Positions 17,264 through 26,218 are shown, counted from the stretch's first letter. The stretch is 64,000 nucleotides of DNA from an uncultured Collinsella sp. (GCA_934668875.1 CAKUON010000006.1:62001-126000), one strand, 5' to 3'. Notes: generated from the sequence alone by a model not told the origin. Numbers and translations are program-made.

Positions 17264-20158
17264 TCACGACAGCTTGACGATCGGTGCAAAACCTTTCATC
17301 AGCTTTTTGGTCTGGCCGGTCTTTTCGAATTGAACCTCGATCATGTCTCCGGCGACCGAGATCACGGTACCGGTGCCAAAGGTCTTGTGGCTCACGGTAT
17401 CGCCCGCGGCAAAGTCCTGCGATGCGCTCGCGCGATCGACCTTGCGCTCCACCGTCGGCGACACCTTGGACGTCGGCTTCTTGGCGCGTGGCGCACCCGA
17501 GCCAAAGGTCGAGGCAACACGGCCGGCATCGGGCGAAACGCCGCGATGGCGCTCGGTTCCGTAGCTGCTGCCGCCAAAGAAGTCGTCGAAACTCGAACCA
17601 CCGCGCGAGACAGAACCGCCGGTCGAGCGCGTGCGCGAGCCAAACACCTTGCCACCATACATGTCCGAGCCCATGCCAGAGCCAAAGGTGCCGTGACGGT
17701 CGCCGCGCTTCTCCCAGCCCGTACCCTCAAAACCGGCAGAGCCGATACCGCTAAACTCGATATCCTCAAACGGAATCTCGTTGAGGAAGCGCGAGCGCGG
17801 GTTGGCTGAGGTCGAGCCGTAGGTGCGGCGCGTGGCCGCATAGGTCAGGAACAGGCGCTTGCGGGCGCGCGTGATGGCGACGTAGGCCAGGCGACGCTCC
17901 TCCTCGAGCTTGCCCGGATCGTCGCTGCCGCCAAAGTCGTGCACGTGCGGGAAGATGCCCTCCTCCATGCCGGCAACGAAGACCGCCGGGAACTCCAGGC
18001 CCTTGGCGGAGTGGATGGTCATCATGGTGATGGCATGCGTCTCGCCGGCCAGGGAATCCAAGTCGGAGCGCAGGGCCAGCCACTCCATGAGTGCCGGCAG
18101 CGCCTTACAGGTGAGCGGACCGTAGGTGCGCTCGATCTCGTCGGCATGCACGGCACCGGCCGGCAGCTCCGTCGGCGCGGCATAGGCGTTGCCCGCGATG
18201 GCGGCGGCCAAGGCATCCTGCGGCGAGAGCGCCGGGGCGGCCAGGCTATCGAGCGGATTGGAGCCAGCGGCGTCGCGAGCGCCGACCAGCGCCTCAAACG
18301 AGGACGCGGGCGCAGACGGGCCGGGCTCCGGCGCAGGCGCGCTCACCACAACGGGCTCAGCGCCGGCAGGCACATCGGCAACGCCAGCCGCGCGCAGCTC
18401 TTCTAAGCTCTCAAGCGTGCCCTCGATATCCTCGTGCGTCTCCTCAAATTCGGCGGCAACGCCCAGGAATTCCTGGATGTTCTCGGCGCGGCTCTCGGAC
18501 TCCATAGTGCCCTCGGCGCGGAACGCCTGCAGCAGGCCCGTCTTGTCGACGATCATCTCGACGACGTCCTTGAGCTCGCCGTCCATGCGACGGCCCTCGC
18601 GCACCAGCGCCACAAAGCTCGACAGGCCGTTGCGCACCTTGGCGCTAAACATGCCCGTCTCGGCCGTTGCGATCTCACAGGCCTGGAAGAACGAGCAGCG
18701 GTTATCGCGCGCCAGCTGCTCAATCTTTTGAATTGACGTGGAGCCGATACCGCGGCGCGGCGTGTTGATGACGCGCTTGACGCTCATTTCGTCAGCCGGG
18801 TTCACGATCATCTTGAGGTAGGCCATGACGTCGCGGATCTCGGCGCGGTCGAAGAATCGCGTGCCGCCCACGATCTTGTAGGGCACGCCCGCGCGCAGGA
18901 ACATATCTTCGAGGATACGCGACTGGGCATTGGTTCGGTAGAAGACGGCGATGTCGTCGTAGCTCGTACCCTTGGAGTGCAGCTTTTCGATCTCGCCGGC
19001 GATCCAGCGGCCCTCGTCGCGCTCATCGCTCGCCTGGAAGGCCTGGATCTTCTCGCCATCGCCCTCGGCCGTAAACAGGCGCTTGTCCTTGCGCTGCGAG
19101 TTGTGGCGCACCACAGCGTTAGCGGCGCTCAGGATATGGCCCGTGGAGCGGTAGTTCTGCTCCAACTTAACGGTCTTGCAGTTTTTAAAGTCCTTCTCGA
19201 AGTCCAGGATGTTGGTGATGTCGGCACCGCGCCAGCTGTAAATGGACTGGTCGTCGTCGCCCACGACCATGAGGTTTTGGTACTTGGCAGCCAGCAGGTT
19301 GGCGATCTCGTACTGGACGTGGTTGGTGTCCTGATACTCGTCGACGCTAATGTAGCGGAAGCGCTCCTGGTACTTGTCGAGCACCTCGGGGCGGGTGCGC
19401 AGCAGCTCGAGCGTGCGCACGAGCAGGTCGTCGAAGTCCATGGCGTTGGCGGCGCGCAGGCGGCGCTCCAACTCCAAGTAAACCTGCGCGGCCTTTTTGT
19501 CGTTGGGACTGTCGGCGGATTTGAGCATGTCCTCGGGCCCGATCATGGCGTTTTTGGCCGAGCTGATCTTGCTGCGGATCATATTGATGGGGAACTGCTT
19601 TTGCTCGATGCCGAGCGCCTGCATAATGTCGCGCACCATGCGCTTGGAGTCGTCGTCATCGTAGATGGTGAACTGGCCGGTGTAGCCCAGCAGGTCGGCG
19701 TCCTCACGCAGCATGCGCACGCACATGGCGTGGAAGGTGCACACCCACATGCCGCGGGTGCCGTTGGGGATGAGTGCGGCCAGACGCTCGCGCATCTCGG
19801 CAGCCGCCTTGTTGGTAAACGTGATGGCCAGGACCTGCCAGGGCTTAACGCCCAGGTCGCCCAGCATATGGGCGATGCGGAAGGTCAGGACGCGGGTCTT
19901 GCCCGAGCCGGCGCCGGCGAGGACCAGCAGCGGGCCCTCGGTGGTCAGGACCGCCTCGCGCTGGGCGGGATTGAGGCTATCGATGTCGACGAGCGGCTTG
20001 GCGGGCTTGGGCGCCGGCGCGGGAGCGTCGTAGATGTCGAGCGGAACGAGCTCGGGCTCCGGCGCAGCGGGGGCGGTGTATGCATCGAGCGGCACGGGTT
20101 CCGGCGCGGGCGGCACGGGTACCGCGGCGTTCTTTTCCCAGGGCAAGGGCTGGGTCAT
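17264..20158 (-). CDS. pcrA: ATP-dependent DNA helicase PcrA/UvrD type
   Basis: SF1A 3'-5' helicase for repair and removal of proteins from DNA. Residues 1-56 are Pro/Ala-rich and probably disordered. Walker A AGAGSGKT is at 81-88; DEYQDTNHVQYE, DDDQSIYSWRGADI, EQNYRSTG, TIHSAKGLEFPAVF and AYVAITRARKRL are helicase motifs II-VI. About residues 590-680 hold a low-complexity Ala/Pro/Ser insertion within the 2B region. The C-terminus has a Tudor-like end (GDTVSHKTFGTGTVISVAGD) that binds RNA polymerase in PcrA. The start at 20158 has GAGGAG; 964 residues. Confidence 0.93.
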   Translation of the reverse strand: MTQPLPWEKNAAVPVPPAPEPVPLDAYTAPAAPEPELVPLDIYDAPAPAPKPAKPLVDIDSLNPAQREAVLTTEGPLLVLAGAGSGKTRVLTFRIAHMLGDLGVKPWQVLAITFTNKAAAEMRERLAALIPNGTRGMWVCTFHAMCVRMLREDADLLGYTGQFTIYDDDDSKRMVRDIMQALGIEQKQFPINMIRSKISSAKNAMIGPEDMLKSADSPNDKKAAQVYLELERRLRAANAMDFDDLLVRTLELLRTRPEVLDKYQERFRYISVDEYQDTNHVQYEIANLLAAKYQNLMVVGDDDQSIYSWRGADITNILDFEKDFKNCKTVKLEQNYRSTGHILSAANAVVRHNSQRKDKRLFTAEGDGEKIQAFQASDERDEGRWIAGEIEKLHSKGTSYDDIAVFYRTNAQSRILEDMFLRAGVPYKIVGGTRFFDRAEIRDVMAYLKMIVNPADEMSVKRVINTPRRGIGSTSIQKIEQLARDNRCSFFQACEIATAETGMFSAKVRNGLSSFVALVREGRRMDGELKDVVEMIVDKTGLLQAFRAEGTMESESRAENIQEFLGVAAEFEETHEDIEGTLESLEELRAAGVADVPAGAEPVVVSAPAPEPGPSAPASSFEALVGARDAAGSNPLDSLAAPALSPQDALAAAIAGNAYAAPTELPAGAVHADEIERTYGPLTCKALPALMEWLALRSDLDSLAGETHAITMMTIHSAKGLEFPAVFVAGMEEGIFPHVHDFGGSDDPGKLEEERRLAYVAITRARKRLFLTYAATRRTYGSTSANPRSRFLNEIPFEDIEFSGIGSAGFEGTGWEKRGDRHGTFGSGMGSDMYGGKVFGSRTRSTGGSVSRGGSSFDDFFGGSSYGTERHRGVSPDAGRVASTFGSGAPRAKKPTSKVSPTVERKVDRASASQDFAAGDTVSHKTFGTGTVISVAGDMIEVQFEKTGQTKKLMKGFAPIVKLS

Positions 20159-20299
20159 GGGCGACTCCTCATCTGACGGACGGCGCGCCTGCGGGCGGCG
20201 CCATAGTTTGAGCCGTACCAGTATACCGAGCCGCGCGGACACCGACGCAAATCACACCACGACTCCGCGCACCGCCACCACCCAAGCACCCCCAAATAA

Positions 20300-20364
20300 G
20301 TTGCGGTGAAATAGTTCCTGAAATCGGCCTTCTGGCCCTCAAACAGGAACTATTCCACCGCGAC
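20300..20364. repeat. REP-like hairpin, GCGGTGAAATAG family, copy 2
   Basis: Arms 20300-20320 (GTTGCGGTGAAATAG then TTCCTG) and 20344-20364 pair with two G-T wobbles. It lies between the divergent pcrA and dehydrogenase genes. The loop differs entirely from copy 1. Confidence 0.8.
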
Positions 20365-20432
20365 TTCGATTGACTCGAGGGGATAGAATATCTACCACTT
20401 CTACCCCATCCCCACATGGCAGGAGGGCTGTT

Positions 20433-21431
20433 GTGAAGCATAGGGCGCTCTATTACATGGTCGACGGTTCGACCGAGGCGGGTCAGGCGGTGCTCGACAC
20501 AATCGAAGGCGGCGATCAGATTGAGCTGGTGGGCTGCGCGCACGAGCCCAATGTCTGCCCCACCGCCGAGCAGCTGACAGGCTGCGAGGGCTTTGTCGGC
20601 GAGTTCGGTCCCGTCGATGATACGTGTGCCGACGTCATGGCCGCCGCGGGGATGCGCATTGTCTCGAACATGTCTATCGGCCTGAACCACGTTGCAGTCG
20701 ACCGGCTGGCCTCATATGGCATCACCGTCACCAACTGCCCCGGATACTGCTCGGACGACGTCGCTCAACACGCCATCGCTTTGATGCTTGACCTGATGCG
20801 CCAAATTACGTTTCTCAACCGCGACGTGCGTGATGGCGCTTGGAATCCACTTGCCGGCTACACCATGCATCGCACGCAAGGCCGCACGTTGGGGCTTGTC
20901 TTTTTTGGCAGCATCGCGCGTGCCGTGGTGCCCATCGCACAGGCACTCGGCATGAAGGTACTGGTGTGGGCGCCAACCAAGAGTGCAGAAGAGCTTGCCG
21001 CCGCCGGTTGCGTCAAGGCTCAAACGCTCGATGAACTGCTCGGCGCCTCCGATATCGTCAGCCTGCACTGTCCGCTGATTCCCGAGACCGAGAAGCTGAT
21101 TGGCAAGCGCGAACTTGCGCTTATGAAACCCTCGGCATTTTTGATTAACACGGCACGCGGGCCCATCGTGGACGAGGATGCCCTGGTCGCCGCGTTGGAC
21201 GAGGGCATCGCCAGCGATGGCACGCGCGGCATCTGCGGCGCCGCACTTGACGTGCTCGCCGACGAAACCGCACCTAACCAGGCCCTGATCGCGCATCCGC
21301 GCTGCATCGTCACGCCCCATTGCGCGTACAGCACACAGGAAGCCTACGACACCGTCCGTCGCATGTCGCTGCAGGCCGTAGTAGACAAGCTCGTCTTCAA
21401 CCGCAAGCCCAAGAACACCGTGGCCGAATAA
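20433..21431 (+). CDS. D-isomer-specific 2-hydroxyacid dehydrogenase (NAD-binding)
   Basis: 332 residues from the GTG at 20433, which has AGGAGGG five bases upstream. The nucleotide-binding motif is degenerate: GRTLGLVFFGSIARAV stands where GxGxIG is expected. Catalytic Arg/Glu/His regions are present: NTARGPIVDEDAL, then DVLADE, then TPHCAYST. SNMSIGLNHVAVDRL and NCPGYCSDDVAQHAI are family features. Substrate unknown; candidates are phosphoglycerate, glyoxylate or 2-ketoacids. The altered glycine motif is worth noting. A REP-like hairpin begins at the stop codon. Confidence 0.85.
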   Translation: MKHRALYYMVDGSTEAGQAVLDTIEGGDQIELVGCAHEPNVCPTAEQLTGCEGFVGEFGPVDDTCADVMAAAGMRIVSNMSIGLNHVAVDRLASYGITVTNCPGYCSDDVAQHAIALMLDLMRQITFLNRDVRDGAWNPLAGYTMHRTQGRTLGLVFFGSIARAVVPIAQALGMKVLVWAPTKSAEELAAAGCVKAQTLDELLGASDIVSLHCPLIPETEKLIGKRELALMKPSAFLINTARGPIVDEDALVAALDEGIASDGTRGICGAALDVLADETAPNQALIAHPRCIVTPHCAYSTQEAYDTVRRMSLQAVVDKLVFNRKPKNTVAE

Positions 21432-21499
21432 TTGGTGCAAAGGGGTCAGGTTTGTCTGCACCAAGTTGGTGCAAAGTAACCTGGCCCCAATGCACCAAT
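21431..21499. repeat. REP-like hairpin, GGGTCAGGTT / AACCTGGCCCC family
   Basis: Outer arms ATTGGTGCA and TGCACCAAT pair. AAAGGGGTCAGGTTTGT on the left and AAAGTAACCTGGCCCC on the right are complementary cores, with an inner TGCACCAAGTTGGTGCA hairpin, giving a branched fold. It starts on the last base of the dehydrogenase stop codon. Related copies are at 13779 and 14819. Confidence 0.8.
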
Positions 21500-21573
21500 C
21501 CCTTGACAATCACGGAGCCGCCGATGTCCTGGCAACGGCAACGAGCGGTGACAAGAGCGAACAAATTGGCATG

Positions 21574-21615
21574 AAAAGAGGGCGGCATAGACCTTTTGGT
21601 CATGCCGCCCTCTTT
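21574..21615 (-). terminator. Terminator for uppP
   Basis: GAGGGCGGCAT / ATGCCGCCCTC stem; the minus strand continues with TTTTC. It may also work in the plus direction (TTTG). Confidence 0.8.
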
Positions 21616-21659
21616 GAATGACAAGTTGTTGCTCTGGCCGCCGCGCAGCGTCAACCAAG

Positions 21660-22640
21660 TTACAGGCCGAGCATCGGCTGGAGGACGAAGAAGTATGCGA
21701 GCACCACGATGCCCAGGATGATGCGGTAGACGCCGAAACACTTGAAGTCGTGACGGCGGACAAAGTCCATGAGCCACTTGATGGCAATGAGCGAGACCAC
21801 AAAGGCCACGACGCAGCCCACGCCCAGGATGGCGATCTCGTTGGCGCCGAAAGTACCGCCCTTAATGAAGTACTTGACCAGCTTGAGCGCACTCGCACCA
21901 AACATGACGGGGATGGCCAGGAAGAACGTAAACTTGGACGCCACCGAACGCGTGCAGCCCAGCAGCAGGCCACCGATGATGGTGGAACCGGAGCGGGATG
22001 TACCCGGCACCAGCGAAAGCACCTGGAAGCAGCCGATGCCCAGCGCCGTCTTCCAGCTCAGGTCCTCGAGCGTGGTGATGGAGCCAAAGTCCAGGTCCTC
22101 GTCATCGTCCTCATCCTCGACAACGGCCGCAGCAGGCGCCGCAAAGTGCGCACCGGCGGGACGTCCGCCCGCCACCACGGCGCGCGAACCAAACGAGCCT
22201 GCGACGGCCATTTCCTCGCGCTTGCTGGCACGCCAATTCTCAATCACGATAAACAGCACGCCGTACACGATGAGCGCCAGCGCCACGACGGGAGCGTTGT
22301 AGAAATGCTCCTCCATCCAGTCGTTGAGCGGCAGGCCGATCGCCGCGGCGGGAATACAGCCGAGCACGATCTTGCCCCACAGCACCCACGTATCGCGACG
22401 ACCATCCTTTCCCTTGCTGGGCGAGAACGGATTGAGCTCATGGAAAAACAGCACGCAGACGGCCAAAATGGCGCCAAGCTGAATCACGACCAGGAACATA
22501 TTCCAGAACGTCTCGCTCACGTTCATCTTGACGAACTCGTCCACCAAGATCATGTGACCCGTCGACGAAACCGGCAACCATTCGGTAATGCCCTCGACCA
22601 GGCCCATGAAGGCAGATTTTAGAAGCTCGATAATATCCAA
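21660..22640 (-). CDS. uppP: Undecaprenyl-diphosphatase (UppP/BacA)
   Basis: Membrane enzyme recycling undecaprenyl pyrophosphate for cell-wall synthesis; gives bacitracin tolerance. EGITEWLPVSSTGHMIL and PGTSRSGSTI are the two catalytic motifs. Start is TTG at 22640 (LDIIELLKSAF) with GAGGGGG five bases before; the ATG frame to 22709 has no ribosome site. The 326 residues include an unusual 50-60-residue cytoplasmic-type insertion rich in Ala then Asp/Glu (VVEDEDDDEDLDFGS) between membrane segments. A terminator follows. Confidence 0.93.
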   Translation of the reverse strand: MDIIELLKSAFMGLVEGITEWLPVSSTGHMILVDEFVKMNVSETFWNMFLVVIQLGAILAVCVLFFHELNPFSPSKGKDGRRDTWVLWGKIVLGCIPAAAIGLPLNDWMEEHFYNAPVVALALIVYGVLFIVIENWRASKREEMAVAGSFGSRAVVAGGRPAGAHFAAPAAAVVEDEDDDEDLDFGSITTLEDLSWKTALGIGCFQVLSLVPGTSRSGSTIIGGLLLGCTRSVASKFTFFLAIPVMFGASALKLVKYFIKGGTFGANEIAILGVGCVVAFVVSLIAIKWLMDFVRRHDFKCFGVYRIILGIVVLAYFFVLQPMLGL

Positions 22641-22889
22641 AGGGACCCCCTCATTAGACACCCGCCGGTAGATGTTCTGCGGACGATGCGGGCGATGTCC
22701 CATTATCAACCGTTAGCGGCGCGACCGCGCCTACCCTTACCAAAAAACTCGCCCGTTCACAGAATTGCGAGCGGTCAAACCGAAATCCTTGGGTATAACT
22801 GCAACAAGGTAAAGTGTCCGGCGGCCAACGCACCCGCGCCCGCCCGACGCACGAGCCCCGCGCCCGTGCGATAGACCAAGGAGGAAACC

Positions 22890-23327
22890 ATGAACGAGGG
22901 CTACACCAAGGTATTTGTTTCGCTCGACGGTACTGAGCAGCAGGATTTTGTGCTCGCACGCGCCATCAAGGTCGCCGCAAACAACGGTGCCAAGCTGATT
23001 ATCGGCCACGTGATTGACTCCACGGCGCTCGAGAGCGCTGGCTCCTACCCGGTCGACCTGGTCAACGGCCTAGAGGAGGCCTTTAACAACTCCATTGCCA
23101 AGCAGCTCGAGGAGGCCAAGGCCAATCCCGATATCCCCGAGGTCGAGGTCATGATTCGCGCCGGTCGTATTCGCGAGACGCTCAAGGACGAGATGCTCGA
23201 CGTGGTCAAGCCCGACCTGGTGCTCTGCGGCGCCCGCGGCCTGTCCTCGATTAAGTACGCGCTGCTGGGCTCGATTTCGACGTTCCTGCTGCGTAACACG
23301 GACTGCGACATCTTGGTCGTGAAGTAG
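22890..23327 (+). CDS. Universal stress protein, UspA family
   Basis: 145 residues, one Usp domain. VFVSLDGTEQQDFVLARAI at the start and GARGLSSIKYALLGSIS near the end (GxRGxx...GSxS) form the ATP-binding site, so it is probably an ATP-binding UspFG-type member. AAGGAGG lies five bases before the ATG. Not in an operon. A 91-base structured hairpin and then a terminator follow the stop. Confidence 0.9.
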   Translation: MNEGYTKVFVSLDGTEQQDFVLARAIKVAANNGAKLIIGHVIDSTALESAGSYPVDLVNGLEEAFNNSIAKQLEEAKANPDIPEVEVMIRAGRIRETLKDEMLDVVKPDLVLCGARGLSSIKYALLGSISTFLLRNTDCDILVVK

Positions 23328-23340
23328 GTTCCTTCCCGTC

Positions 23341-23431
23341 GGCGCAAGGCCTGCGGGGTTATCACGCCGACGTCTTCGCCGCTTCACGGCTGCGGGATGT
23401 CGGCTTAGATAACCCCTCCCGGCCTTGCGCC
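23341..23431 (+). repeat. Long structured hairpin after uspA (single copy here)
   Basis: Three nested stems: GGCGCAAGGCC / GGCCTTGCGCC, GGGGTTATC / GATAACCCC and GCCGACGTC / GATGTCGGC, separated by small internal loops, with CCGCTTCACGGCTGCGG at the tip. It starts 13 bases after the uspA stop and is followed by a separate true terminator. In design it resembles the paired 3'-end elements elsewhere in the window. Confidence 0.75.
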
Positions 23432-23473
23432 TTCGTCACCGTACTTCAGCGAGTTGGCTGAATTGAAAGATGG

Positions 23474-23508
23474 CGTGCCGCCCCGTTTGGGACGGCACGT
23501 TTTTGTTT
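23474..23508 (+). terminator. Terminator for uspA
   Basis: CGTGCCG / CGGCACG stem extended by CCC / GGG, followed by TTTTTGTTT. Confidence 0.85.
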
Positions 23509-23530
23509 GGGTGGGCATCTGCCGCGTGCG

Positions 23531-24574
23531 TTACTCGAAATATTGAAACTTATTCGTTGAGAAGGCGAACGTGACGACAAAGCCTTCGCCAGGCTCGGAT
23601 GCCGCGGTGACGTCGATGCCCATCTTGGAGCACAGGCGCGCCACCAGGTAGAGGCCGATGCCCGTTGCGCGCTTGGTGGTGCGGCCGTTGTCGCCGGTAA
23701 AGCCCTTCTCGAACACGCGCGGCAGGTCGGCCGCGCTCACGCCGCAGCCGTTGTCCGCGACGGTGAGCTCGATGCGTTCGCTCGCCAAGCCCTCGTCCAG
23801 CAATGCGCCCGAAAACACGATCTTCGCGCCGTCCTCGCGCGCATATTTGATGCTGTTCTGAATGAGCTGGCCCAGAATAAACTCGAGCCACTTCTCGTCG
23901 GTGAAGACCTCGAAGTCGAGGTTCTCGCACACCGGAGCCACGTGCGCCGCGATGAGCTCGCGCGCGTTGGCTTTAATCGCGCCCGTCACCAAGGTCTTGA
24001 GATCCCAACGGCGAATCAGGTAGTCGCGCTCCACGACTTCCGAGCGCGCATAGTACAGTGCCTGGTCGATATAGCGCTCAACGCGAGCCAGCTCGCGACC
24101 CAGGTCATCCACACGTGACAGGTCGTCTTCGCTGCCGTCCAGGTTTTCCAAAATCAGATGGGCCGCCGCCAGAGGCAGCTTGGCCTCGTGGACCCAGCTC
24201 TCGATATAGTCGCGATAGTCATCGGTCTGGCGGCGGCCTTCGGCCACCTCATCGCAAGCCGCCTTACCCACGCGACGCAAGACCTCGTACTCGAGCTCGC
24301 CCTCGGCATAGGTCGGACACTGCACCATCTCCTGCACCCACGCAGGGCTTTCCAGCTCCTCGGCCGCGCGCTCCAGCTGGTGCAAAAATCGACGACGGCG
24401 CGCGTACTCGATCACGATGCCGAGCATGCCAAAGATAAAGGACACGCCGACCGCCACGACCACGATGGAAGCGGGTGCCCCGGCGACCGTCAGCACAAAG
24501 CAACTCAACAGCACGCCGCACGTCCACACGGCGACGGGAAGCAGCGCATCTTTAAAGAACTTAGCAAACGACAT
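23531..24574 (-). CDS. Sensor histidine kinase, intramembrane-sensing (BceS-like)
   Basis: 347 residues. Two membrane segments at about residues 10-34 and 36-55 with almost no extracellular loop, the mark of BceS/GraS-type kinases that sense antimicrobial peptides through a transporter. The phospho-acceptor is His129 in SWVHEAKLPL. ATP-binding motifs QNSIKYA, DNGCGV and TGIGLYLVARL follow. ATG 24574 is preferred over GTG 24583 for AGGTG spacing; GTG directly abuts the regulator's stop. No BceAB transporter lies alongside. Confidence 0.88.
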   Translation of the reverse strand: MSFAKFFKDALLPVAVWTCGVLLSCFVLTVAGAPASIVVVAVGVSFIFGMLGIVIEYARRRRFLHQLERAAEELESPAWVQEMVQCPTYAEGELEYEVLRRVGKAACDEVAEGRRQTDDYRDYIESWVHEAKLPLAAAHLILENLDGSEDDLSRVDDLGRELARVERYIDQALYYARSEVVERDYLIRRWDLKTLVTGAIKANARELIAAHVAPVCENLDFEVFTDEKWLEFILGQLIQNSIKYAREDGAKIVFSGALLDEGLASERIELTVADNGCGVSAADLPRVFEKGFTGDNGRTTKRATGIGLYLVARLCSKMGIDVTAASEPGEGFVVTFAFSTNKFQYFE

Positions 24575-24583
24575 AACCGGCAC

Positions 24584-25255
24584 CTAGACCGAGTAACCCT
24601 GACCGCGATGCGTGGTCAGATACCCCTTGATGCCGATTTTTTCGAGCGTGGTGCGCAGACGGTTGATGTTGACAGTGAGCGTGTTGTCGTCCACAAAGGC
24701 ATCGGAGTCCCACAGGTCCTGCATGATGGCCGAGCGCGAGACGATCTTGCCCGCGCGGCTCAGGAGCAGCGAGAGAATGCGCAGCTCATTTTTGGTGAGC
24801 TCGGTGCTGTCGCCGGTCGCCGTGTTGGTGACCATAGAACGGGCGAGGTCGAGCTCCAGCCCCTTGTGGACGAGCGTGCTGCGCTCGCCCGCCGCCGCGG
24901 TGCGACGCAGCAAGGCATTGATGCGCGCCACGAGCACGCGCGCGCTATAGGGCTTGGGAACGAAGTCGTCCGCACCGAGCGTCATGGCCATGACCTCGTC
25001 AATCTCGGTCGTGCGCGAGGTGAGGACGATGATGGGGACTTCGGATTCGCGGCGGACCTCATGGCAGATGTGCTGACCGTCCTTGACGGGAAGTGTGAGG
25101 TCGAGCAGCACCAGGTCGGGTGCGGCGGCCAGGATGTCGCGCGAGACGTGCTCGAACGATTCGCAGACCTCGACCTCAAACCCGGCACGGGCAAGGATGT
25201 CGGCAAGCTCACGACGAATGGGCTCGTCGTCCTCAACGATATAGATTAGCGCCAT
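24584..25255 (-). CDS. OmpR-family response regulator (BceR-like)
   Basis: 223 residues: receiver domain with phospho-Asp52 (LLDLTLP) and Lys101 (FVPKPYS), then a winged-helix DNA-binding domain (TELTKNELRILSLLL, VNINRLRTTLEKIG, THRGQGYSV). It is the cognate regulator of the kinase that starts directly after its stop. ATG at 25255 gives the normal family N-terminus MALIYIVEDDEPI; a longer frame to 25894 is antisense shadow of the next gene. Confidence 0.92.
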   Translation of the reverse strand: MALIYIVEDDEPIRRELADILARAGFEVEVCESFEHVSRDILAAAPDLVLLDLTLPVKDGQHICHEVRRESEVPIIVLTSRTTEIDEVMAMTLGADDFVPKPYSARVLVARINALLRRTAAAGERSTLVHKGLELDLARSMVTNTATGDSTELTKNELRILSLLLSRAGKIVSRSAIMQDLWDSDAFVDDNTLTVNINRLRTTLEKIGIKGYLTTHRGQGYSV

Positions 25256-25434
25256 GAATTCCGCTCCCCTCTTGGTTGTCTTGCCACCATTATGGCTGCG
25301 AAACTGCAGGTGTGCACCGCGCGCGGTGCCAAGATGACAGAACTGTTCGCGAGCGGGGGCGTTTTGTCCGCCTCGCACTCGCAGCGGTGGCGGGGACCAA
25401 AATGATTCTTTAATCCCCGTCCCAGAATAATCAT

Positions 25435-26142
25435 TTAGCGACGGGCGCGGAGCTTTTCGTAGCCGTCGGCGAAGAAGGCGACCGTGGCGGCGTCGGCCTC
25501 GGCGGCATCGGTATCGTCGGCGGGGACCACGCCGTGTTCGTCGCTCACCAGGAACAGCGCGCCCTTGAGCTGAGCGGGGATGTCTACGCGCGTGACCGGG
25601 ATGTCCTTGGTCTGGGCCAGCTGTTCGATGAGCGTCGCCGTGCCGCACAGGCACTCGTCCGCCGACGCCACAAAGGCCAGCTCGCCGTCGTTGACGGCAG
25701 CAAGCAGCTCGGGCGCCACGCCGGTTTCGTCGGCCTCGGAACGGGCCTCGGCAGAGCGGGCACGCAGCGCCTTGGCTGACGTATCGGCGAGCGGCTCGTA
25801 CTCCCCCACCGTCATGGCGGCGTTGCCGTTGATGTCGATCACCAGCATGAGTACGCCGTCGCGCGCAGTGTAATCGCCCTCGGCAAGCGACCACTCAACG
25901 TGCTGTTTGGCCCAGCTGAGCATGTTATGGGTAAGCGGCTCGCCCTGCACCAGGCGCTCGGACAGCGCGCGAATGTGACGGTTGAGCATGGGTACCTTTT
26001 TGTTTGACATGCGCCAGCGACAGATGAGCGCAGGTTTGTCGAGCGTGAACTTCTCGACCGCCTCCTGATTAGCGCAAAAGTCCTCGTACGCGCGCTGATC
26101 CTCGGCATTGCCAAACAGCTCGGCATCATCAATCTGGGGCAT
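25435..26142 (-). CDS. Uncharacterised cytoplasmic protein
   Basis: 235 residues from the third possible ATG (26142), which has AAAGGT at good spacing; ATGs at 26166 and 26148 are alternatives. No membrane segment, signal or metal motif. It contains RWRMSNKKVPMLNRHIRAL and DYTARDGVLMLVIDINGNAAMTVGEYEPL. The YTARDG stretch vaguely recalls class IV aminotransferases, but no PLP lysine motif is visible, so I do not assign that function. It lies 180 bases upstream of the two-component genes on the same strand. Confidence 0.7.
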   Translation of the reverse strand: MPQIDDAELFGNAEDQRAYEDFCANQEAVEKFTLDKPALICRWRMSNKKVPMLNRHIRALSERLVQGEPLTHNMLSWAKQHVEWSLAEGDYTARDGVLMLVIDINGNAAMTVGEYEPLADTSAKALRARSAEARSEADETGVAPELLAAVNDGELAFVASADECLCGTATLIEQLAQTKDIPVTRVDIPAQLKGALFLVSDEHGVVPADDTDAAEADAATVAFFADGYEKLRARR

Positions 26143-26182
26143 GGTCATACCTTTCGTGTTAGTCATTCCGTCCTCTTATACC

Positions 26183-26218
26183 AAAAAGACGGCCCTCCAA
26201 ACGGAGCAGCCGTCTTTT
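26183..26218 (-). terminator. Terminator downstream of purH
   Basis: AAAGACGGC / GCCGTCTTT stem; the minus strand ends in TTTTTGG. It comes about 200 bases after the purH stop, beyond the family B element. Confidence 0.75.

Noticed and set aside
24584..25894. Response regulator extended to 436 residues
   Set aside because: The extra N-terminal 213 residues are the out-of-frame shadow of the gene at 25435-26142 plus the intergenic region; the ATG at 25255 gives the standard receiver start.
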